A DNA stretch of 64,000 nt from Reyranella sp. (GCF_004297265.1 NZ_SCUT01000019.1:1-64000), one strand, 5' to 3'. Numbered from the stretch's first letter, positions 15,587 through 25,950 are shown. Numbers and translations: made by a program. The notes: generated by a model not told the origin, from the letters alone.

Positions 15587-17077
15587 TCAGTTCTTCCCCG
15601 CGGCGTACTTGCCGGCGCCGTCGCCCGCGAGCTTGCCCAGCACCGCGCCGGAGACCAGGCCCGTGCCGCCGGGGTAGTTGTGATAGAACAGTCCGCCGAC
15701 CAGCTCGCCCGCCGCGAACAGGCCGGGGATGACGTGGCCGTCGCTGCCCTCGACCTCGCCTTCGTTGGTGATCTTCAGTCCGCCGAAGGTGAAGGTGAGG
15801 CCGCAGGTCACGGCATAGGCCTCGAACGGACCCTGGTCGATCGTGTTGGCCCAGTTCGTCTTCGGGACCGCGAGGCCCCGCGTGCCGCGGCCGTCCTTGA
15901 TCGCCGGGTTGAACGGTACCTCGGTCATGACGGCCGCGTTCCATTCCTTGATGGTCTTCAGGAACTGCTGCTCGTCCACGCCCTCGAGCTTCTTCGCCAG
16001 CTCCTCGATCGTGTCGGCGCGCACTTTCGTCATGCGCTTGATGCGATATTCGTCCCTCAGCTTGTCGAGCACCTTCGAGTCGAAGATCTGCCACGCGAAC
16101 TGCTGAGGCTGGGACAGGATCACCGCGCCGTACTTGGCGTAGGTATAGTTGCGGAAGTCCGCGCCCTCGTCGACGAAGCGGAGCCCATTGGCGTTCACCA
16201 TGATGCCGAGCGGGTAGGAGTGCTTCTGGAAATTGTCGCCGACATCGAGGTCGCCGAACTCCGGCGCGTTCATGTCCCAGCCCACGGCGTGGCTGCCCGA
16301 CCAGTTGCCGTGCGGCTTGGCCCCGATCGCCAGCGCCATGTTGATGCCGGCGCCCGTGTTGAAGCGGGTGCCGCGCACCTTGGCGAGATCCCAGGTCGGC
16401 CCGAGATAGCGCGTGCGCATCTCGGCATTGCTCTCGAAGCCGCCGCAGGCCAGCACGACCGCCTTGGCGCCGATCTTCACCTTGCGGCCCTTGTGGCGGG
16501 CGATGACGCCGCGCACCACGCCGTCTTCCTCGATCAGCGACACCGCCGCCGTCTCGTAGTGAATCGGAATGCCGGCCTTCACCGCGGCCTTGTGCTCGAG
16601 GTCGACCAGGCCCGGCCCGCCGCCCCAGGCCTCGACCGCGAGGCCGCCCCAGAACTTGTACTTGCCGTTCACCTTGAAGGCCTGGCGGCCGTAGGAGGGC
16701 TGGAAGCGCACGCCCTTGGAGCGCATCCACTTCATGGTCTCGAAGGAGCGGCCGATCAGGATGTCGGTCAGTTCCGGGTCGCATCGATAGTTGGTCACGC
16801 GGCCCATATCGTCGAGATACTGGTCGGCGGTGTAGCTGCCGAAATCGACGTCGCGCTTCTCGTCCTCGGTGAGGTCGTAGAGCTGCACGAGGTCGTCGAC
16901 GCCATGGAACACCACGCGCATGGCGCCGGCCGTGTAGGTGCTGTTGCCGCCGCGCTCCTCCTCGGGGGCCGCCTCAAGCATGGCGACCGAGGCGCCCGTC
17001 TCACGCGCCGCGAGAGCCGCGCACGCCGCCGCGTTCCCGGCACCCACCACCAACACATCGACCTGAAAATCGTCCAC
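15587..17077 (-). CDS. FAD-dependent dehydrogenase, tricarballylate dehydrogenase/fumarate reductase flavoprotein family
   Basis: The 496-residue protein begins VDDFQVDVLVVGAGNAAAC, an FAD-binding Rossmann motif right at the N-terminus, and ends with GLFAAGELVGGLFYHNYPGGTG, the C-terminal FAD motif of the fumarate reductase/3-ketosteroid dehydrogenase superfamily. The length and general layout resemble TcuA, which oxidises tricarballylate to cis-aconitate. Pairing with a Bug receptor on the same strand is consistent with use of a tricarboxylate, but substrate is inference. The start is a GTG at 17077 after GAGGAGCGAGG; the frame continues upstream without a good start. Confidence 0.85.
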   Translation of the reverse strand: MDDFQVDVLVVGAGNAAACAALAARETGASVAMLEAAPEEERGGNSTYTAGAMRVVFHGVDDLVQLYDLTEDEKRDVDFGSYTADQYLDDMGRVTNYRCDPELTDILIGRSFETMKWMRSKGVRFQPSYGRQAFKVNGKYKFWGGLAVEAWGGGPGLVDLEHKAAVKAGIPIHYETAAVSLIEEDGVVRGVIARHKGRKVKIGAKAVVLACGGFESNAEMRTRYLGPTWDLAKVRGTRFNTGAGINMALAIGAKPHGNWSGSHAVGWDMNAPEFGDLDVGDNFQKHSYPLGIMVNANGLRFVDEGADFRNYTYAKYGAVILSQPQQFAWQIFDSKVLDKLRDEYRIKRMTKVRADTIEELAKKLEGVDEQQFLKTIKEWNAAVMTEVPFNPAIKDGRGTRGLAVPKTNWANTIDQGPFEAYAVTCGLTFTFGGLKITNEGEVEGSDGHVIPGLFAAGELVGGLFYHNYPGGTGLVSGAVLGKLAGDGAGKYAAGKN

Positions 17078-17124
17078 GCCTCGCTCCTCGATTCCGGCAC
17101 CAGAATTGCAGTACAATAGGCGCA

Positions 17125-17772
17125 ATGGGTGATCGTTTCGACCGTCTTGCGGCCCGGCACGCCAACGTCGAGGTCCTGCTACGCCGTCCCGGCATCGGGC
17201 ACAACAACGGGCCGACCTTCGACATGTCGTGGGGGGCCTGGGTCTGGCGCCGCGCCGCCGCCAAGGCGTGGAAGTCACCCAGCCCCGAAGTGGCGAAAAT
17301 GCGCGTGCGGCGGGCAGAACGTCTTGGAATCACCTACAAGGAACTGACCGCCGCGCTGATGAACACCGGCGCCAATCTGGGGGCCGCAGTGATGCCGCTG
17401 TCGCTCGCGGCCCGGGTACGCCGGGGTCCCAACCGGGAGGTCATCGTCGAAGCCCGTAACTCTGTGGCTGCGCTGGTCGCGAAATTCGGTGGCCGGCTGT
17501 TTCTGCTCGGCGATATCGATGCCGTGCCGGCCCTCACCGACGAGGAGCGCGCCCAGTTCCTGTCGATCGTCAACCGTGCCTTCGACGGCAAGGTCGAGGC
17601 GATCGGCTGGGGCCATGACGGCAAGGCGATCCGCACGATGCTCAAGGCGAATGCCGTCCCGCATCAGGAAGCGTTCCTGATCGGCGCCGGCGTCGTCCAT
17701 CAAGTGCTGGGCGAGGCTGCGGGCCTGCCGTTCACCAAGGATATCGACACGTGGCTCAGCCCCTCGGGGTGA
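17125..17772 (+). CDS. hypothetical protein with GIGHNNGP motif
   Basis: The 215-residue protein carries RRPGIGHNNGPTFDMSWGAWVWRRA near its N-terminus (positions of about 21-45); GHNNGP motifs occur in otherwise unrelated alphaproteobacterial proteins of unknown role. The middle part is helical and basic, and the second half (about 105-215) reads as an alternating alpha/beta segment with LFLLGDIDAVPALTDEE. No signal peptide or membrane helix is seen. It is divergent from the flavin dehydrogenase and is followed by a CoA-transferase 15 bp later, so those two are probably co-transcribed. I cannot assign a function. Confidence 0.65.
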   Translation: MGDRFDRLAARHANVEVLLRRPGIGHNNGPTFDMSWGAWVWRRAAAKAWKSPSPEVAKMRVRRAERLGITYKELTAALMNTGANLGAAVMPLSLAARVRRGPNREVIVEARNSVAALVAKFGGRLFLLGDIDAVPALTDEERAQFLSIVNRAFDGKVEAIGWGHDGKAIRTMLKANAVPHQEAFLIGAGVVHQVLGEAAGLPFTKDIDTWLSPSG

Positions 17773-17787
17773 GGTATTTGATGGGGC

Positions 17788-18978
17788 ATGACCTCATCGT
17801 TTGAACCGCCTCTCAAGGGCGTCCGCGTCGTCGAACTCACCCACACCATCCTGGGCCCGTCCTGCGGCATGATTCTGGCCGACCTCGGTGCCGAGGTGAT
17901 CAAGGTCGAGCCGGTCGACGGCGACCGCACGCGCAAGCTGCGCGGCTTCGGCGCCGGATTCTTTGGTTACTTCAATCGCAACAAGAAGAGTTTGGCGCTC
18001 GACGCGGACTCGCCCGAGGGCCGCAAGGTGCTGGTGAAGCTGCTCGAGAAGGCCGACGTGCTGATCGAGAACTTTGCACCAGGCTCGATGGCCAAGCGGA
18101 AGTTGGGGCCGGCGGACCTCGAGAAGATCAACCCACGCCTCGTCTACTGCGCACTCAAGGGCTTCCTGCCCGGGCCGTACGAAAGGCGGCCGGCGCTCGA
18201 CGAGGTCGTGCAGATGATGGGCGGGCTGGCCTACATGACCGGCCCCAGCGGCCGGCCGCTGCGGGCCGGCACCTCGGTAATCGACATCGTGGGCGGCATG
18301 TTCGGCGCCTTCGGGACCGTGCTCGCGCTGAAGCAGCGGGACCGGACGGGGAAGGGCGGGCTGGTCGAGAGCGCGCTGTTCGAATCGGTGGTCTTCCTGA
18401 TGGGACAGCATCTGGCGATCACCGCGATCAACGGCGCCGCGCCGCCGCCGATGCCCGAGCGCGTGAGTTCGTGGGCGGTCTACGAGATCTTCAACACGGC
18501 CGATGACCTGCAGGTCTTCGTCGGCATCACCAGCGACGGCCAGTGGAAGCGCTTCTGCGAGTTCTTCAAGCAGCCGGAGCTCGCGGCCGATCCCAAACTC
18601 GCCACCAACAACCTGCGCATCGAGGCGCGGCCGTGGCTGGTGCCGAAGGTTGCCGCCGTGTTCAAGGCCTACACCAAGGAAGCACTCGAGCAGATGTGCC
18701 TCGAGGCTGATATTTCCTTCGCGCCCGTCGCCCGGCCGCAGGACCTGTTCGAGCATCCGCACCTGCTGGCCAACGGCTCGCTGGCGCCGACGACCCTGCC
18801 GGGCGGCGTGCAGACCCGGTTGCCGCTGCTGCCCTTCCAGATGATGGGCTGGCGTCCGCCGCTCGTCTCCAACCCGCCGGAGATCGGCCAGCACAATGAC
18901 GAGGTGCTGGGGACGCTGGGCTATGGCCTCGCGGAGGTCGGCAGGCTGAAGGAAGCCGGCACGCTCGGTCCGCGATAG
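17788..18978 (+). CDS. CaiB/BaiF family (class III) CoA-transferase
   Basis: The 396-residue product is a class III CoA-transferase, moving CoA between an acyl-CoA donor and a carboxylate acceptor. It starts PLKGVRVVELTHTILGPSCGMILADLGAEVIKVEP, spread over residues 6-40, the standard opening of this family, and includes FGYFNRNKKSLALD and VLIENFAPGSMAKRKLG. The catalytic aspartate should be in the block around RRPALDEVVQMMGGLAYMTG. The substrates are not evident. Neighbouring genes for a carboxylate receptor and a flavin dehydrogenase on the other strand may hint at organic-acid metabolism. Confidence 0.92.
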   Translation: MTSSFEPPLKGVRVVELTHTILGPSCGMILADLGAEVIKVEPVDGDRTRKLRGFGAGFFGYFNRNKKSLALDADSPEGRKVLVKLLEKADVLIENFAPGSMAKRKLGPADLEKINPRLVYCALKGFLPGPYERRPALDEVVQMMGGLAYMTGPSGRPLRAGTSVIDIVGGMFGAFGTVLALKQRDRTGKGGLVESALFESVVFLMGQHLAITAINGAAPPPMPERVSSWAVYEIFNTADDLQVFVGITSDGQWKRFCEFFKQPELAADPKLATNNLRIEARPWLVPKVAAVFKAYTKEALEQMCLEADISFAPVARPQDLFEHPHLLANGSLAPTTLPGGVQTRLPLLPFQMMGWRPPLVSNPPEIGQHNDEVLGTLGYGLAEVGRLKEAGTLGPR

Positions 18979-19093
18979 GACTGGCCTCGGATCCCGCGGG
19001 GAAGACGCACCGGCGCTCCAAGGGCGCCGTGACCGCTGCCCCTTTATTCCCCGACCTCCTGCGAATCCATCAGGCTCTTGACGGAATTCTGGC

Positions 19094-19129
19094 GAATAAA
19101 CGAAACCAACGGAATAAACGAAACAAACG
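19094..19129. repeat. two tandem 18-nt AT-rich units
   Basis: GAATAAACGAAACCAACG (19094-19111) is followed at once by GAATAAACGAAACAAACG (19112-19129), one mismatch apart. An identical copy of the second unit occurs on the minus strand at 30003-30020. The run is unlike the GC-rich surroundings. Confidence 0.8.
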
Positions 19130-19134
19130 ATTTG

Positions 19135-19160
19135 AAAAAACGCGACTTGGCACGTCGCGT
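19135..19160 (-). terminator. orphan minus-strand terminator-like hairpin
   Basis: Read on the minus strand, ACGCGAC (19154-19160) and GTCGCGT (19140-19146) form a 7-bp stem with a 7-nt loop and are followed by a run of six T (19135-19140). No minus-strand gene is seen upstream of it, so it may end an unannotated antisense or small RNA. Confidence 0.4.
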
Positions 19161-19239
19161 GATCCCCCCGCCTGGGTGCCACCATCCGCGCCCGGGGTGG
19201 CATGAGAGAAACTGTCCAGATCAGGGGATAACTCTCAGG

Positions 19240-19254
19240 GAACGTATCTAGAAC
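19240..19254 (+). promoter_or_regulatory. LexA (SOS) box of recA
   Basis: GAAC-GTATCTA-GAAC at 19240-19254 is an exact match to the direct-repeat SOS box GAAC-N7-GAAC known from alphaproteobacteria. It lies about 155 nt before the recA start. A further GAAC follows at 19264 and forms GAAC-N4-GTTC with 19272-19275. Confidence 0.75.
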
Positions 19255-19288
19255 TTGTGTCAAGAACATTAGTTCTATCAGGGGGTTA

Positions 19289-19314
19289 TTTGTTCCATTG
19301 CGGATTGGAACAAA
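19289..19314. promoter_or_regulatory. inverted repeat in the recA leader
   Basis: TTTGTTCCA (19289-19297) and TGGAACAAA (19306-19314) are perfect inverted arms around an 8-nt spacer, between the SOS box and the recA start. It could be a hairpin in the recA 5-prime untranslated region or a second protein-binding site. Confidence 0.45.
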
Positions 19315-19407
19315 ATGGGTACATTGGCGCCACCAGACATTCGAACCTGCTGCGGACTTATCCGCATTGCCGCTCCTGACAGGGGCATGGGAAGAAGGAG
19401 AGAGCCA

Positions 19408-20475
<1,068 letters not shown>

Positions 20476-20507
20476 GGAACCCCGATCCCCTGTCTCCGGG
20501 TCCCTAA

Positions 20508-20578
20508 GGGCGGTACCGCACCCCACGCGCGGTACCGCCCATTTTCTTATGCGCAAAGCGCATAAGAAAATGGGCGGT
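20508..20578. terminator. double inverted repeat between convergent recA and YkgJ-type gene
   Basis: GGGCGGTACCGC (20508-20519) pairs with GCGGTACCGCCC (20529-20540), and a second, longer perfect stem of 21 bp (20534-20554 with 20558-20578) closes on a 3-nt AAA loop. The two structures share the ACCGCCC segment and so are mutually exclusive. AT-rich tracts inside the longer stem suit a bidirectional terminator. The last base of the stem belongs to the stop codon of the minus-strand gene. Confidence 0.65.
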
Positions 20579-21276
20579 CAGGGCCGCTTGGCCGACATCC
20601 CCTTTAGGAACCGCTGGATCCACTCCGGCCCCGTGCGCCGTGCACTGGCCCTGGGACGGTTCTTCGCCCAATCCATCAGCAGCGCCAGCGGAAACCACTC
20701 CTCGCGCTCGTCCTGCAGTCCTCGGGCCGCCAGCGAGACCTTCGGCACCGGGACGGGTGTCACGCCTTTCTGCTCGGGCTCGGCACAAAGGTCCGCCGGC
20801 GAGGTAACGAGGTACTCGCGGCAGACCAGCGGCCGGTCCGGATGGATCGAGCAGCTCTCTTCCTCGAGGAAGGGGCAGGGGATACCCAGCGCGAAATAGG
20901 CGGTCGACAGCTCCCGGTCCGGCCGGCCCTTGCGCTCCTTGAGGTCGGCGGCGGCGAGGGCGGCCTCGGCGGCAGCGAACCGGCCTTCCAGCACGCCGCG
21001 CCGTTCTGCCGGCAGGGCGGCGACGGTTGACAGCAGCCGTTCACCCTCCGTGCGCGAGATCGGCACGAGCTGGCGACAACAGGCCCCGCAGCCCTTGCGG
21101 CAGGAGATCGCCTTGCCGGCCTCGGCCGCCGCGACCACGGCGTTCACCAGCCCCTGCAGGGCCGGGACGATGTCGGCCGCGGGCACCGGCCCGCTCGGTA
21201 CGGTGATCGGATGGGCGATCCGGAGGTCGCCCACGGAGAGGCGAAGAGTGGCGGTAGAATGGGCCTCGGCGGCCAT
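20578..21276 (-). CDS. YkgJ-type cysteine cluster protein
   Basis: The 232-residue protein has the cysteine pattern of the YkgJ family: [17 protein letters not shown] in the first half, then [20 protein letters not shown] and REY, which together can bind an iron-sulfur or zinc centre. The biochemical role of this family is mostly unknown. The frame opens at 21318, but the ATG at 21276 after AGGGGA is a better start. The gene is divergent from alaS across a 56-bp gap and convergent with recA. Confidence 0.8.
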   Translation of the reverse strand: MAAEAHSTATLRLSVGDLRIAHPITVPSGPVPAADIVPALQGLVNAVVAAAEAGKAISCRKGCGACCRQLVPISRTEGERLLSTVAALPAERRGVLEGRFAAAEAALAAADLKERKGRPDRELSTAYFALGIPCPFLEEESCSIHPDRPLVCREYLVTSPADLCAEPEQKGVTPVPVPKVSLAARGLQDEREEWFPLALLMDWAKNRPRASARRTGPEWIQRFLKGMSAKRP

Positions 21277-21332
21277 TTCCCCTGGGTTCCCTGTTCTGGA
21301 CTTGGCGGGCGGGCGCACGCTACAAGGCCGGC

Positions 21333-24002
21333 ATGCAAAGCGTCAGCGAAATCCGTCGTACCTTCCTAGAGTACTTCCGCAAGAACGGCCACGAAGTCGT
21401 GGAGTCGAGCCCGTTGGTGCCTCGCAACGACCCGACGCTGATGTTCACGAACGCCGGCATGGTGCAGTTCAAGAACGTCTTCACCGGGCTGGAGACGCGT
21501 TCCTATTCGCGGGCGGCGACCTCGCAGAAGTGCGTGCGCGCCGGCGGCAAGCACAACGATCTCGAGAATGTGGGCTACACGGCCCGCCACCACACCTTCT
21601 TCGAAATGCTGGGCAACTTCTCGTTCGGCGACTATTTCAAGGAACATGCGATCGAGCTGGCCTGGACCCTCCTGACGAAGGATTACGGCCTGCCCAGGGA
21701 GAAGCTGCTGGTCACGGTGTTCCACACCGACGACGAGGCGGCCGGCCACTGGAAGAAGATCGCGGGCCTTTCGGACGACAGGATCATCCGCATCCCGACC
21801 TCGGACAATTTCTGGGCGATGGGCGATACCGGCCCCTGCGGCCCGTGCTCGGAGATCTTCTACGACCACGGCGAGGGCATCCCCGGCGGCCCGCCGGGCA
21901 GCCCCGACCAGGATGGCGACCGGTTCATCGAGATCTGGAACCTGGTCTTCATGCAGTTCGAGCAGGTGACCAAGGAGGAGCGCGTCGCGCTGCCCAAGCC
22001 GTCGATCGACACCGGCATGGGCCTGGAGCGTCTCGCGGCCGTGCTGCAGCACAAGCACAACAACTATGACATCGACCTGTTCCGGGCACTGATCGAGGCG
22101 GTGGCGCACGAAACCGGCGTCGATCCCGACGGCAAGCAGGGCGCCTCCCACAAGGTGATCGCCGACCATCTGCGCGCGACGTCGTTCCTGATCGCCGACG
22201 GCGTGCTGCCGTCGAACGAGGGCCGCGGTTACGTGCTGCGCCGGATCATGCGCCGCGCGATGCGCCATGCGCACATCCTGGGGGCGCAGGATCCAGTGGT
22301 CTTCAAGCTGGTACCGACCCTGGTGCGCGAGATGGGCGATGCCTATCCCGAGCTCTCGCGTGCCCAGCCGCTGATCACCGAGACGCTGAAGCTCGAGGAG
22401 ACGCGCTTCAAGAAGACCTTGGGCACCGGCCTCAAGCTGCTCGAGGACGAGACGAAGGAGCTGAGCGCCGGCGGCACCCTGAAGGGCGAGGTTGCCTTCA
22501 AGCTCTACGACACTTACGGCTTTCCGCTCGACCTCACGCAGGACGTGCTGCGGGCGCGCGACATCAAGGTCGACACCGACGGCTTCGAGAAGTCGATGGA
22601 CGAGCAGCGCGCCAAGGCGCGCGCGGCCTGGGCGGGCTCGGGCGAGACGGCGGACCAGGCGATCTGGTTCGACGTGCGCCAGAAGGCCGGCGCCACCGAA
22701 TTCCTGGGCTATGACACCGAGCGCGCCGAGGGGCAGATCAAGGCGATCCTGCTCGACGGCAAGGAAGTCCAATCGCTGAAGGCGGGACAGACCGGCTGGA
22801 TCGTGACCAACCAGACGCCGTTTTATGCGGAGTCGGGCGGCCAGCAGGGCGATACCGGCCGCCTGGTGAGCGGCGCCAACGAGGCGACGGTCGCCGACGT
22901 CCAGAAGATGGTGGGCGGCCTCCATGCCCATCACACCACGGTCGAGAAGGGCGAGCTCAAGGTCGGCGACGACCTGGTCATGACCATCGACCCGATCCGC
23001 CGCGCCCAGCTCCGCGCGCATCACTCGGCCACCCATCTGCTGCACGAGGCGCTGCGCCGCCATCTCGGCAAGCACGTCACACAGAAGGGCTCGCTGGTGG
23101 CGCCCGACCGGCTGCGCTTCGACATCAGCCACACCAAGGCGGTCTCGCCCGAGGAACTGCGCAAGATCGAGGACGAGGTGAACGATCGCATTCGCCACAA
23201 TTCGGCGGTCGAGACGCGCCTCATGACCCCGGACGAGGCGATCGCCGCCGGCGCCATGGCGCTGTTCGGCGAGAAGTACGGCGACGAGGTGCGCGTGCTC
23301 TCGATGGGCGGCGACGCCGACGTTCCCGGTGGCGAGAGGTATTCGGTCGAGTTGTGCGGCGGCACCCATGCGCGCCGCACCGGCGACATCGGCCTGTTCA
23401 AGATCGTGGGCGAGGGCGCGGTCGCGGCCGGCGTCCGCCGCATCGAGGCGCTGGCCGGCAATGCGGCCGAGGCCTTCGTCCGCCACCAGGCCGACCTGCT
23501 GGCCGAGGCGGCGGCGACTTTGAAGGTGCGGCCCGAGGATCTGCCGGCGCGTCTGGCGGCGCTGGTCGAGGGCCAGAAGAAGATCGAGCGGGAACTGTCC
23601 GATGCGCGCAAGGCGCTGGCACTGGCCGGCGGCGGAGCAGACGGTGCTTCCGCGGCCGACGAGGTGCGTGACGTTGGCGGAGTCAAGCTGATCGGCCGTG
23701 TGCTGAACGGCGTGCCGGGCAAGGACCTGAAGGGCATGGCCGATGAGTTCAAGAAGAAGCTGGGCTCGGGCGTCGTGGCGCTGATCGGCGTCGAGGACGG
23801 CAAGGCCTCGGCTGTGGTCGGCGTGACCGAGGATCTCGCCAAGACCCACAGCGCGGTGGAACTCGTGAAGGCGGGGGTGGCGGCGCTGGGCGGCAAGGGC
23901 GGCGGCGGCCGGCCCGACATGGCGCAGGGCGGCGGGCCCGACGGAACCAAGGCGTCCGATGCGCTGAAGGCGATCGAGGCGGCGCTGGCTGGCACGGCAT
24001 GA
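21333..24002 (+). CDS. alaS: alanyl-tRNA synthetase
   Basis: AlaS charges tRNA-Ala. The 889-residue protein begins with [24 protein letters not shown] (residues 6-29), the class II catalytic entry, and includes the [12 protein letters not shown] motif. The editing domain has [17 protein letters not shown] and the zinc-binding C-x3-H block [13 protein letters not shown], and the C-terminal DHHA1-type domain contains [12 protein letters not shown]. All three modules are complete and the length is normal. A small lipoprotein gene overlaps the stop codon. Confidence 0.98.
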   Translation: MQSVSEIRRTFLEYFRKNGHEVVESSPLVPRNDPTLMFTNAGMVQFKNVFTGLETRSYSRAATSQKCVRAGGKHNDLENVGYTARHHTFFEMLGNFSFGDYFKEHAIELAWTLLTKDYGLPREKLLVTVFHTDDEAAGHWKKIAGLSDDRIIRIPTSDNFWAMGDTGPCGPCSEIFYDHGEGIPGGPPGSPDQDGDRFIEIWNLVFMQFEQVTKEERVALPKPSIDTGMGLERLAAVLQHKHNNYDIDLFRALIEAVAHETGVDPDGKQGASHKVIADHLRATSFLIADGVLPSNEGRGYVLRRIMRRAMRHAHILGAQDPVVFKLVPTLVREMGDAYPELSRAQPLITETLKLEETRFKKTLGTGLKLLEDETKELSAGGTLKGEVAFKLYDTYGFPLDLTQDVLRARDIKVDTDGFEKSMDEQRAKARAAWAGSGETADQAIWFDVRQKAGATEFLGYDTERAEGQIKAILLDGKEVQSLKAGQTGWIVTNQTPFYAESGGQQGDTGRLVSGANEATVADVQKMVGGLHAHHTTVEKGELKVGDDLVMTIDPIRRAQLRAHHSATHLLHEALRRHLGKHVTQKGSLVAPDRLRFDISHTKAVSPEELRKIEDEVNDRIRHNSAVETRLMTPDEAIAAGAMALFGEKYGDEVRVLSMGGDADVPGGERYSVELCGGTHARRTGDIGLFKIVGEGAVAAGVRRIEALAGNAAEAFVRHQADLLAEAAATLKVRPEDLPARLAALVEGQKKIERELSDARKALALAGGGADGASAADEVRDVGGVKLIGRVLNGVPGKDLKGMADEFKKKLGSGVVALIGVEDGKASAVVGVTEDLAKTHSAVELVKAGVAALGGKGGGGRPDMAQGGGPDGTKASDALKAIEAALAGTA

Positions 24003-24343
24003 AGCTCGCTATCGCCCTCGTGATGGCGGCGGCGGTGATCTCGGCCTGCGCGCCCAAGGACTTCTCCAAGGAAGGCAGCGACGCGGAGCAGTTCACCAAG
24101 GACGAGTCGCAGTGCCGCACCCAGGTCCGCGCGCGGGCCCAGCAGGAGCGCAACATCGACGACCAGCGGCGGGCGACTTTCGCGGCCGAGCGGGAGCGTT
24201 ACGGCCAGCAGGGCCTGTACTCCGACATGGCCAACCAAGGGTACAAGTATAACTTCGAGCGTGGCATGGCGACCTGCATGGAGGCCCGTGGCTGGGCGCC
24301 CAAGCAGAACGGGCCGATCCCCATGCCCAAGCTGACCTGGTGA
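23999..24343 (+). CDS. small lipoprotein, unknown function
   Basis: The 114-residue protein starts at an ATG overlapping the alaS stop (ATGA). Its N-terminus [17 protein letters not shown] is a lipoprotein signal peptide with Cys17 as the lipid-modified residue. The mature part is short, hydrophilic and rich in Gln, Arg and Glu ([24 protein letters not shown]), suggesting a helix, and ends with a proline-containing tail. No family is recognised. Coupling to alaS may only reflect position. Confidence 0.75.
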   Translation: MKLAIALVMAAAVISACAPKDFSKEGSDAEQFTKDESQCRTQVRARAQQERNIDDQRRATFAAERERYGQQGLYSDMANQGYKYNFERGMATCMEARGWAPKQNGPIPMPKLTW

Positions 24344-24344
24344 G

Positions 24345-24635
24345 ATGGGCGTACTGACGGTTCTCCTGCTTTATCTGGCCTGCGGCGCGGCGACCTTCCC
24401 CCTCACCATCATGCTGGTCCGGGGCGCCGTGTCGGTAGCGGCGCCGTCGCGCGCCACACCCGCCTTTCACCGGCGGCTGGACAGTGCCATGGGCTGGTCG
24501 ATCACCGTCTGGATCCTGGGCGTCTTCGTCTTCTATGCGACGGCCGTCCTGCTCGAGCGACAGAAGCCCTGCGAGGACCAGCGAACCAACCAGCTCACCT
24601 ACGAGTGCAAGAAGTTCCTCGGCGCCATCAAGTAG
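24345..24635 (+). CDS. small two-helix membrane protein
   Basis: The 96-residue protein starts one base after the preceding stop. It has hydrophobic segments at about residues 3-30 and 50-68, with a basic loop between and a hydrophilic tail containing two cysteines (KPCEDQRTNQLTYECKKF). The tail would be in the periplasm if the first helix inserts N-in. No known family is recognised. Confidence 0.65.
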   Translation: MGVLTVLLLYLACGAATFPLTIMLVRGAVSVAAPSRATPAFHRRLDSAMGWSITVWILGVFVFYATAVLLERQKPCEDQRTNQLTYECKKFLGAIK

Positions 24636-24642
24636 GGCGCCA

Positions 24643-25950
24643 TCAAATGGAACGGCGGCGTTTCGACAGCACCGTCCATAGGCCACGCGCCGCGAACTCC
24701 ACGAGGATGCCGAACAGGACCAGGATGAAGGCGTTCACCGGCAGGGCATACATGTGGCTGGGCAGCGCCAGGATCGCCTGGGCGAGGAACAGGCCGAGAA
24801 AGGCCAGCGATATGGCTTCAATCGGCAGACCCTGCGGAAGGCCCACGCGCCGCCACAGACCCAACCAGGTCGATACCAGCAGGTGCACGAGACCGATCGC
24901 CAGGACGATGCCGAAGGGCGGGCCCGGATGCAGCGTCGGCACGGCGAGCAACTGCAGCGCCTTCTCCCAGTAGATGCGTGCCAACTCGACCGGATCCTCG
25001 ACGATGCGGTCGACGTAGAGCCTCCACATCAGTCGGAAATATTCGGGCGAGCAGAAGACGATCCCGGCCTTGTTGGCGAGATCCTCGCCATAGTCGTCGT
25101 CGTAGCGGATGCCCCACTTGTTCTCGACGAAGCCGAGCCCGAGATAGAGCGTGTGCGACAGGCCGTGCGTCTGCAGGCGTTCGGCCGGCGCCATGGGGAA
25201 GGCGGCATCGCGCGCCAGTGTCACCCATTTCGGCGCGAGCAATGCGCCGGCGGCCAGCACGATGACGAGCGCGGAGCGGAGGAGGGCGCGGGCCGGGCGT
25301 GGTCGCTGCAGGAACGCCATCGCCGCAACCGCGCCCAGGGTCAGCGCGAAGCCCATCAGGCCGATCGACTCGCGGACCAGAGTGACCACGGCGAGCGCCA
25401 CGATCCCGCCCGCGATCCAGGCCCGGCCGCTGCGCGTCGCGATCGCCAGCGGCAGGATGCCCGCCAGGCTCACCATGCCGATGAAGGCCCAGTGCGGCGA
25501 GGTGCCCATCCAGCCCAGGAACTCGGCCGGCCCCAGCGCCAGCAGCACGATCGAGGCAATCCAGGCCCGCAGCGAGAACAGCAGCCCCGCCAGGGCCACC
25601 AGGCCGATCGTGTTGAGGAGCGTGCTGAGCCGCGCCACGTCGACCAGGGTGGCGCGCTTGCCCGTGATCGCGGCCCAGGCGCTGAGCAGCAGGGCGTGGC
25701 CCGGATCGTCGGCGATGGCGCGCTCGGAGATCGGGATCAGCCGGCCGTCCTCGCACAGCGCCAGCCAGACGCCGCGCGACACCGTGCATTCGGTACTGTC
25801 GAGCCAGATGTTGGTGGCGCGCCAGTCGGACGGCATGATGTCGGCCATGTAGCCGTAGCGCCGGACGTCCTCGAAGGTTCGCGCGAATGGCCCCCATACC
25901 AGCCCTGCCACGCAAACCGCGAAGGCGAGCCACTTCACCGCCGATCCCAT
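24643..25950 (-). CDS. polytopic membrane protein, unknown function
   Basis: The 435-residue protein has a first hydrophobic helix (WLAFAVCVAGLVWGPFA), a soluble segment with DSTECTVSRGVWLALCEDGR and then about nine membrane helices up to the C-terminal basic SKRRRS. The arrangement of a long first extracytoplasmic loop followed by closely packed helices resembles GT-C-type membrane glycosyltransferases, but no signature motif confirms it. The ATG at 25950 after AGGAAG is preferred to the upstream in-frame start at 26031. It is convergent with the small membrane gene, the two stops being only 7 bp apart. Confidence 0.65.
   Translation of the reverse strand: MGSAVKWLAFAVCVAGLVWGPFARTFEDVRRYGYMADIMPSDWRATNIWLDSTECTVSRGVWLALCEDGRLIPISERAIADDPGHALLLSAWAAITGKRATLVDVARLSTLLNTIGLVALAGLLFSLRAWIASIVLLALGPAEFLGWMGTSPHWAFIGMVSLAGILPLAIATRSGRAWIAGGIVALAVVTLVRESIGLMGFALTLGAVAAMAFLQRPRPARALLRSALVIVLAAGALLAPKWVTLARDAAFPMAPAERLQTHGLSHTLYLGLGFVENKWGIRYDDDYGEDLANKAGIVFCSPEYFRLMWRLYVDRIVEDPVELARIYWEKALQLLAVPTLHPGPPFGIVLAIGLVHLLVSTWLGLWRRVGLPQGLPIEAISLAFLGLFLAQAILALPSHMYALPVNAFILVLFGILVEFAARGLWTVLSKRRRSI

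Larger units (their letters stand above)
18979..19407. other. 429-bp intergenic region upstream of recA
   Basis: This stretch holds no convincing gene. It contains an AT-rich tandem repeat (19094-19129), a minus-strand terminator-like hairpin (19135-19160), the SOS box (19240-19254) and an inverted repeat (19289-19314). The AT-rich part contrasts with the GC-rich surroundings. Confidence 0.7.

Noticed and set aside
21366..23849. Long minus-strand frame antisense to alaS
   Set aside because: Composition of a shadow frame, no domain; alaS is complete on the other strand.
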